A stretch of 64,000 nt of DNA. Origin: Ceratobasidium sp. AG-K (lineage: Eukaryota; Basidiomycota; Agaricomycetes; Cantharellales; Ceratobasidiaceae). Positions 57,888 to 64,000 of this stretch are shown here, one piece after another. The stretch lies in NCBI GenBank assembly GCA_037039685.1, contig JAWNGF010000002.1, positions 186,001-250,000 of the forward strand, read 5' to 3'. The position numbers were made by a program, and so were the translations under genes. Under the pieces are notes generated by a model that saw only the letters and a program-made list of their open reading frames with translations, did no database searches and was not told the origin of the DNA. Every line of letters starts with the position of its first letter. The stretch's first letter is position 1.

Positions 57888-58947
57888 ATGTTCTCCATTT
57901 CGACCAATCCAGCGACCATCGTTTCGCGAAGTCGCCCTATAGCGTAAGCCCGATATCGTGAACAGGGAACTCTACGATGAGGCATTCTAGACAGGTGCAG
58001 AAGTCCGCTCGCCTCGCAGATACAGTCTCGAACGTTCTCAACCCGCATATTGCTCTCCTTGTCAACTTTCCAGTCTCGCCCGATTTGCACGTCTGCCCTG
58101 CGGAATGATATTTCTCAAAATTTCCAATGGGTAGCTCATTCAGATGGCCCTAACTATGAGGGTGCACCCCTTCCCCCAGATATCGCTACTTTTTCGGACA
58201 AGACGGTTGGTTTACCGACCCCTACGATTAAAATATCCCTAATTGTATCAATCAATCACAGGAAGATACGAAAGAACTAGCTCGAAGTTGGGTCAAACTG
58301 TTTAGTGAACGGGGCGGCGTTCCCAAAAGAGAATTCGAAGTGGGATATTCGAGGAGCAGCGGTCCAGGAGGGCAGGTTAGCCGGTAATGATCTGCATCTT
58401 TGGAATGGGACTCAACCTACATCTGTTATAGCATGTAAACAAAACAAACACCAAGGCTACCATACGTCTACCGCTCCAGTGTCGTTGGATACCCTCATGG
58501 GCAAAAGGCGACTTAAGGACCCATGTGAGCATACTCCAACTGCACCCGTTCCCGCATTTATTCGGATCCCAAGCCGACATATTATGTCGCACGCAACGAT
58601 TCACTTCAAATTTCCAGCGACGTTCACCGCTCTCAGAGCCAGAATCTCGCCGAGTGTGTCAAAAAGGTACGTCTGCCTGTTCAATGGCACGGCCTTGTCT
58701 CAACTCGTTGTACAGATCAACGACCAGATTGAGCTGGCAGCTTCAAATTGCATACCCAAACCACCGGACCATGAAAAGCTCAAACGGGTCGCGAAGCACG
58801 AAGCCAAGTTCGGGCGCGCTCAGAAGGAGGCTAAACAAAGAACTGTGAGCTCCTCAGTGCCTATGTGTCTTGGGCTTGGGCGGCTGAGTGAGTTATTTTC
58901 CTTAGAAAGCGATCAAGCAAGGCCGAGGAAAAGTAAGGCCTGAATAA
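57888..58947 (+). CDS. ICT1/Pth4-like mitochondrial peptidyl-tRNA hydrolase (245 aa)
   Basis: Seven exons (57888-57943, 57995-58205, 58262-58375, 58432-58524, 58574-58666, 58716-58844, 58906-58947) sum to 738 bp in phase. The N-terminus has a Ser/Arg-rich targeting region (RSPLASQIQSRTFSTR). The catalytic loop is YSRSSGPGGQHVNKTNTKA with the GGQ motif of class-I release factors, followed by NDSLQISSDVHRSQSQNLAEC. The basic tail (KAIKQGRGK) is typical of ICT1, which uses it to enter the empty mRNA channel. It should rescue stalled mitochondrial ribosomes. Choosing the GACAG acceptor ending at 57994 keeps the frame. Confidence 0.92.
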
Positions 58948-59094
58948 ACAAGCGATACCCGTGTCTACAATTCCTTTGGTTGTACTGGAGCGATTACGAT
59001 GATATGGTGATGTAATTGTTGACTAAAAAATATTGCATCGTGGACAGCCGAGACGATGGATATAATGAATACCAAAACATATGCGTGGAGCGAG

Positions 59095-59854
59095 CTAGTC
59101 TTCTCCGTCCCCGAAGCTTAACAGTTTTGACTCTTTCTTTGACTTTTTCTTTGGTTTGCTCGATCCCTTATCTTTATCGTTTTGGCTAGTTACATCCTCC
59201 CCAATCGCTTTTCGCTTGGCCTTGGGTTTTGCTCCCGTCGACACATTTGGGTTAGAAAATGCCTGTGACTTGGGCTTTGAGGGCTTCTCCTTTTTGGCCG
59301 GCTCGTTGGATGAATCACCAACACTCGTCGGCTCTTCATCTGAAAGTCCCTTGGCTAAACTCGCATGAGTGTTGTTCATGAAACTGGGGCCAACACAACT
59401 AACCTCGTCGTTTTTCGCGCTCAACCTCCTCCAACGAAAGGTGTTTTCCCTCTTTTAGTACGACCACCTGGGGCTTCTCATCGCCACTGTCCTCTTCATC
59501 TTCACTTGGAGTCCCGTTTCTCCCTCCGTGCGGTTTATTTGACTCTGATCCACCTGGTCGCGTAGGTATCGGCGGACGTGAGGGAATCGGCGGGCGAGAG
59601 GGAATAGGGGGGCGACCACCCTCGGAAGCATCCTTACCCCAGTCGGGGTTATAAACATTTCCATCATCCTCTGGCTCTTCGGGCCAATTTGCTACCTCGG
59701 GCTCCTCGTCATCGCCTCCTCGACCATGGCGTTGAGACGATAGTTGCCCCCCTACTTGTGCTTGAAGTGCTCGCAAGAAAGATGGTGCTGATTGGGAGTA
59801 TTGTAACCGAGAAGAAAGCTGGTGAGGCGTGGGATCTTTGTTCCGCGGAGGCAT
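59095..59854 (-). CDS. DUF4604 (KIAA1143-like) protein
   Basis: Exons 59404-59854 and 59095-59354 give 236 aa; the acceptor at TTTAG before 59354 keeps the frame. The sequence has VANWPEEPEDDG, tandem RPPIPSRPPIP repeats, then DEKPQVVVLKEGKHLSLEEVERE, the DUF4604 core. The C-terminus is Lys-rich and low complexity (AKRKA, KKKSKKE) and ends in LLSFGDGED. The family is conserved from fungi to animals, probably nuclear, with no established role. Confidence 0.85.
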
Positions 59855-60780
59855 GGTGAGGTGGTGGGATGGGAGCGCTGGGATAACGTAATCCACTCGG
59901 GGCTGGCAAGTCGCTTAGTCAGCTGCGAACTCAGGTGCCAACTGTGCGAGCGACGATGCCTTTCGCAATTTCAACCTTCCGTTTCAAGTTATGATTGTTG
60001 GATTGCCCATCTACAGTGATAGCCTTGTAGCGCTCAGTAATCCCAGGTTCGTCAACGCGCCTATCTCGTTGGAGCTTCCAAGCCTTCTTCATGAGTTGTT
60101 TCAGCTCACGCTATCCCAAATATGGGAATAGTCCTTACTTTGCCGCACAATCGACTGTGCATTATTTTATATGCATGAGCGCCCGTTAAACTCGGCCAAT
60201 CGCCCCCGACGGCGTATAGCCTACCGAACCACTCCCCCAGGCCGTGATTTGTTCGGGAAGATTGCGCAGTTGCTCGATCTGGATACTGTATGTATTCGAA
60301 TGAGCGCTCGGCCAAACCAATGAAGCCAAGCGGCCCCGGGGCCGTGTGGTCCTTATCAACTAGCCCGTATTGTGTTACGAGCCCCCAGGTACCGCACTGG
60401 ATATGTGCTTGTGCTCTATCAGTTATATGTGGGCTGTCTGCCTCCAATTCACCAACAGAGTTTCAGCCACTGCGTGCTTCTCCCCCTTTCTCTGATCATA
60501 CGCCAGTGTAGCTGCGCGAAAACTAGTACTGTAAAGTCCTTCCCATATATCTCGCTTCTCCACAAACCCTGTCCCCCACAGACCCGCGCCCAATCTAATC
60601 ACTGGTGGAAGTTTGATCGTATAAGCCTGAGCCAATACATCAACCCATAGTATCGTCTTACACCATAAACACGCCATTATGTTGCTCAGGGGCGGACCGT
60701 ATCATCAATGTGATTTGAGAGCAAGCGCTTTTCGGTCTATGTGTAAAATGGATATATCCAGACATATATTCCAGGTACTG
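59855..60780. other. Stretch with degraded protein-like sequence
   Basis: On the minus strand 60423-60677 (GAGLWGTGFVEKRDIWEG) and 60106-60447 (SPHITDRAQAHIQCGTWGL) read like two frames of one protein separated by a frameshift near 60435. No family is recognised. It may be a pseudogene fragment. Confidence 0.3.
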
Positions 60781-61010
60781 TTGGTTAGCAATGTCTCAAC
60801 GAATCTGCCGACTTTATGATTGGAACCCCGAAACCGTCTAACACATTCTCATGAGTTGCCCGATGCTTAGTCAACTACGAGTTGAGAGGGACTGTGCACT
60901 TGGGGCGGCGCTGCGGCCCTTCAGGGATCTACTGCAACCAGGAAGGGAACCAAACATTTAATTGACTATATAAAAAGAGCTGGCTTCGGGCTACGGTATC
61001 TGCTATGTTG
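60781..61010 (+). mobile_element. Non-LTR retrotransposon (LINE) 3' remnant
   Basis: The plus strand reads CRLYDWNPETV, a stop, then HILMSCPMLSQLRVERD, the cysteine-histidine knuckle (zf-RVT type) that ends many fungal LINE ORF2 proteins. Stops and frameshifts show decay. No RT core is visible upstream. Boundaries are approximate. Confidence 0.5.
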
Positions 61011-62560
61011 ATCGCCGGAGGGTTGGGGGCGGACATCCGGAGGACCTGTATAAGCGCTCGGGAGTGGGCGGGTGGCGGCGAGGTGGTGGGCCAGCACGCC
61101 GTGCCGGGTACATAGGTGGTCAACAGCAGGGTATCTTGTACATGGGTAATGTCTTACATGACGGGCCCGTCAAGAGACAATAGATTCTGGATTAAAGGGA
61201 AAAAAAGAAAAAGAAAAAGCAATGTCTCTCAAGTCCAGCTTGCCATTGGCTTCTGTACCAGTGGGGGCAAAATGGTAACACCAATTGCAGGACAAGCTGC
61301 GTAACGTCCCTAGGATCGCATAAATCGGAGTACGGCATGGTTGTCGTTGCCTGTAAGCAGTGTGCGATACGCCAGGTCGACCCCGTCGCCGTAGCCTAGT
61401 TCTCAGGGTAGTTCATAGGATAGTTACACAAAACAAGCTCCTTGAACAGCCATACGGGCCCCCATTTACCCAATTTGTACTCTGAGTACAACATATGGCA
61501 CCGGAGACGTATTCACCGGGTCATCGGGGCATCCTTGGTGCAGGAGTAAAGGGATGTTTAATTCCATGTTTAGTTTTAGAAAGCCTTTTCTGTTTTACAC
61601 AGACCGCCCTTGCGGAAAGGCAAAACGGCCTGGTCACACCAGCAGCCTTACCTGGCACGATCTCACGTGTTCGGGCCGAATCCGAACCGTCCCGAAGAAC
61701 AGTTTAGGACGGCGGTTTTTTCTAAATCCCTTACGGAAAGGCACCCACCGTATGGCAAACTTGATGAGGGCACCCTTTTCGCACCAAATGCATCTTCGAC
61801 TTCCAATGTGGTTAACTTCTTGACTTCATGTCGACCTGGGTTGCGCATATAGGTACCAAAGAGAGATTACTTGAGAATTGCCACTCAGTTTGGTGTTGAA
61901 GCATGGTAAACTCTTTTGATTTCTAACCTGGAGGTTTTTAATTGTACTGAAGGCGTCATTTATAATCAGGTCATACACGTTTCCTCAATTCCTACCAACT
62001 ACTAGGCCCCCGTTATACGGTGCTCAATAAGGTGTTCGCCATACCGGCGAAATATTGTTCGTCTTTCAAGCAATTCCCAACACATCCTCCGCTGAACTAT
62101 TTGAGCTTGCAAAATCTGTTATTGGTAAGTGATTTGGGGCTTCGATGACTTTCTTTGACCGTATATTCCAGGGGGTCTTTTGCCTATAACTTGAACCCCA
62201 ATCCAATTATTGGTGCTCGTACAGGTACGCCGATGTCACACCGTCATGCACATCCTGACTTCTTGGGTCTGACAGAGGTATAGTGGCCTCGAGACCTCTC
62301 CAATAGCACGAGTCTATGGCTTCAAGGAGGAAATGCCAGTGCTATGCACGTCACATTTCGCCAGGCGGGGATGGAGTTCATTGTTGGGAACCCTAGTTTA
62401 TACAACCAACGGGACAAGGGAAATGTTATGATATCGGAGTGTCCATGTGCGCCGATTGTGTTAGAGAGCTCATGATATTAGCCCTGTTCGGCAATTATCT
62501 TGATTTTTCTTCCAATTAGTGAGAATTAGCGTGAACAATAAAGCAGATCTTATGATATAT
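61011..62560. other. Gene-poor stretch
   Basis: About 1.5 kb. An A-rich run (about 61195-61225) could be LINE-derived. Short ORFs at 61495-61852 have no motif. Nothing else is supported. Confidence 0.4.
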
Positions 62561-63746
62561 TCAAGCGGGCCCACATCGTTGGATGATGTATTCACGAGCT
62601 CTCTTCTGCTCCTGCCCTCCAACGCCATCCAGTTCTTCAGGGGTTTGTCCATCCGCATTGTTCTGTATTATATTAGTCCATATGTGATATCTACAAGTTG
62701 GTAAGGTGTGGACTTACTCTTGACCGATCGGCACCAGCCTCAATCAAAGCTACGGCTGCTGCGGCGTGCGCAGAGTCGAGGGCGAGATGTAGGGGAGTGT
62801 TACCTAGATGCATATTGAATTAGTTCAACGAAGCAACGGAGAGGATAAAGTGGCCGACCGAGACGATCTCCAGTGTTGAGACGTGTTTTTGGTCGACCCT
62901 CCGGGGGATTCAGAAGAATAGCCAAAAATGCATCGTGACCCGCGGTCGCCGCCCGATGCCTTATTCAAGGATACAATTAGCTGAGGCTACTCACAAACAG
63001 CAGTCTCTTCTTACAGAGGGTGTTGGTTGGCTCGATCCTTGGCATTGATCTACAATGATCGAAGATTAATGCGGGAATGATCATACCGACTCCAGGACTC
63101 ACGTCAGCGCCTCGAGAGATGAGCACCTTGCCAATCTACGACAATGATCAGTGTACCGCAAAGGTATAAGGTGAGGAGCGTGCATACATCGACTCTTCCT
63201 TTCGAGGCTGCATAGTGCCTGCATATATATGGTATAGTGAGTATCTGAAAACTTGGCCAACTCTAAGCTTACAGGGGGGTAAGTCCTTTATCGTTCGTGG
63301 CATTGACGTTCGCCCCCGCTCCTAGTAGTTCTTGTACAATATTCTCGTGACCGGCGCTAACTGAGAGGATTTAGGAAATAATTAAAATCAGAACCAATAG
63401 CCCCCACCTGCTATCATTAGTGGCGTCCATCCCGAATTATCTTTGGCGTCGACCACTGCCTTATTAGATATCAAATCTTGCACGATCTCAATGGCCCCCG
63501 AGGATGCTGCCCAGTGTAGAGGAGTGCGCTCATCCTGTGTAACAATCAAATGTCAGAGTTAACCCAATTCGGTTCGGATCACATACCGCGTCCTTTGCGT
63601 CCAAAAGCTTAGGCTCCGCCGATAACAAGGATCGCACCAACGAAGCCTGGTCTTCCAATTTATCTCAGTGAGTAAATCGAGCGACGTTGCATCGGCTGGT
63701 GAGCTTGCGTACTTTGAAGCGCTGCGTTGTGAATGGACAACGACAT
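62561..63746 (-). CDS. NAS6: Gankyrin/Nas6-like ankyrin-repeat proteasome chaperone
   Basis: Exon 1 (63713-63746), exon 2 (63587-63663) and about seven further short exons lead to the stop at 62561. Ankyrin repeats read MSLSIHNAAL, DERTPLHWAASSGAIEIVQDL, DNSGWTPLMIA, GHENIVQELLGAGANVNATNDKG, YAASKGRVD, KVLISRGADVNAKDR and NTPLHLALDSAHAAAAVALIEAG. The order and the PLHWAxSSG, GWTPLMIA and NTPLHLA wording match Nas6/gankyrin, which binds the Rpt3 ATPase during assembly of the 19S proteasome cap. Internal exon borders were not all resolved. Confidence 0.85.
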
Positions 63747-63889
63747 TGTGGCGGGGATGAGGTGGAAGCGACTTTGAGAGAATGACGCGTCGGACGGTCA
63801 CGTGATTGTCGTTTACCAATTCCAAGGTTTCGGCTACCTCCAATTACCGACAATCATCATCTAGTCACCTTTCCTCGAAACACCTTGTC

Positions 63890-64000
63890 ATGGCCACCCT
63901 TCGACGCCTCCAAGCACTCAGGAGTACTCTGATACCCCGTCGTCCTTCCACTGTTAATTCTATTGGAGGTTGGTGGCAAGCGACCGGCCGATGCGTTGCT
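63890..64000 (+). CDS. 5' end of a gene, cut by the window edge
   Basis: ATG at 63890 opens a frame to the end (MATLRRLQALRSTLIPRRPS...). The Arg/Leu/Ser-rich start looks like a mitochondrial presequence. It is divergent from the gankyrin gene with 143 bp between starts. Product cannot be told. Confidence 0.55.
   Translation, partial: MATLRRLQALRSTLIPRRPSTVNSIGGWWQATGRCVA

Noticed and set aside
61495..61852. Overlapping ORFs with repeated CGGAAAGGCA wording
   Set aside because: Only two short imperfect matches, no consistent frame or family.

Overview
The window is nuclear DNA from a filamentous fungus. Protein genes carry many short introns (about 36-75 bp, GT-AG, with one likely GC-AG). 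The gene families point to Agaricomycetes (Basidiomycota): a Plavaka-type DNA transposon, DUF6535 and DUF6532-like genes, NACHT-WD40 NLR genes and a DyP peroxidase. A Rhizoctonia-like (Ceratobasidiaceae) host is my best guess, but it is inference from family content only. Exon models below were built by hand from splice motifs and reading-frame arithmetic. Where I list exon joins, the total is open and divisible by three.

1-7.1 kb is a compact gene block: a Pro/Gln-rich nuclear-type protein (5' end cut off), an Acl4-like TPR chaperone for ribosomal protein Rpl4, Vps51, two small unknown proteins and an intact 13-exon cytochrome P450. 7.3-24.8 kb is a three-deep nest of transposons. A decayed Tc1/mariner element (ends and TA target duplication visible) was split by a Ty3/gypsy LTR retrotransposon (two 467-bp LTRs, 5-bp duplication GCAAA). 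Its integrase was then split by a 9.6-kb Plavaka-type DNA transposon (12-bp terminal inverted repeats, apparent 2-bp duplication TT). The innermost element looks intact: a 980-aa transposase and a divergent 751-aa DUF6532-like gene are both open. The two outer elements are riddled with TGA stops and CpG loss. 24.8-27 kb holds a P450 3' relic that matches the intact P450 before the nest, a MITE and a tRNA-Ile gene with an intron.

27.9-42.6 kb is an accessory region with two head-to-tail NACHT-WD40 NLR genes (14 WD repeats each), a small protein of unknown family just upstream of the first, and an antibiotic-biosynthesis-monooxygenase-like gene between them. The second NLR is complete (1479 aa). 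The first lacks the usual N-terminal exons and may be fused to the upstream protein or truncated.

43-64 kb is mainly housekeeping: TFIIH subunit Tfb2, Fmp46-like mitochondrial redox protein, mitochondrial ribosomal protein uL30m, DUF6535 membrane protein, Mrh4-like mitochondrial RNA helicase, DyP peroxidase, an ICT1-like mitochondrial peptidyl-tRNA hydrolase, a DUF4604 protein and a gankyrin/Nas6-like ankyrin protein. A uL30m-MRH4 gene pair has been duplicated and the copies have decayed reciprocally: one copy keeps uL30m and a broken MRH4, the other keeps MRH4 and a broken uL30m. Several of these genes (uL30m, Mrh4, ICT1, Fmp46) serve mitochondria, but the order looks like ordinary fungal gene packing rather than a functional cluster.
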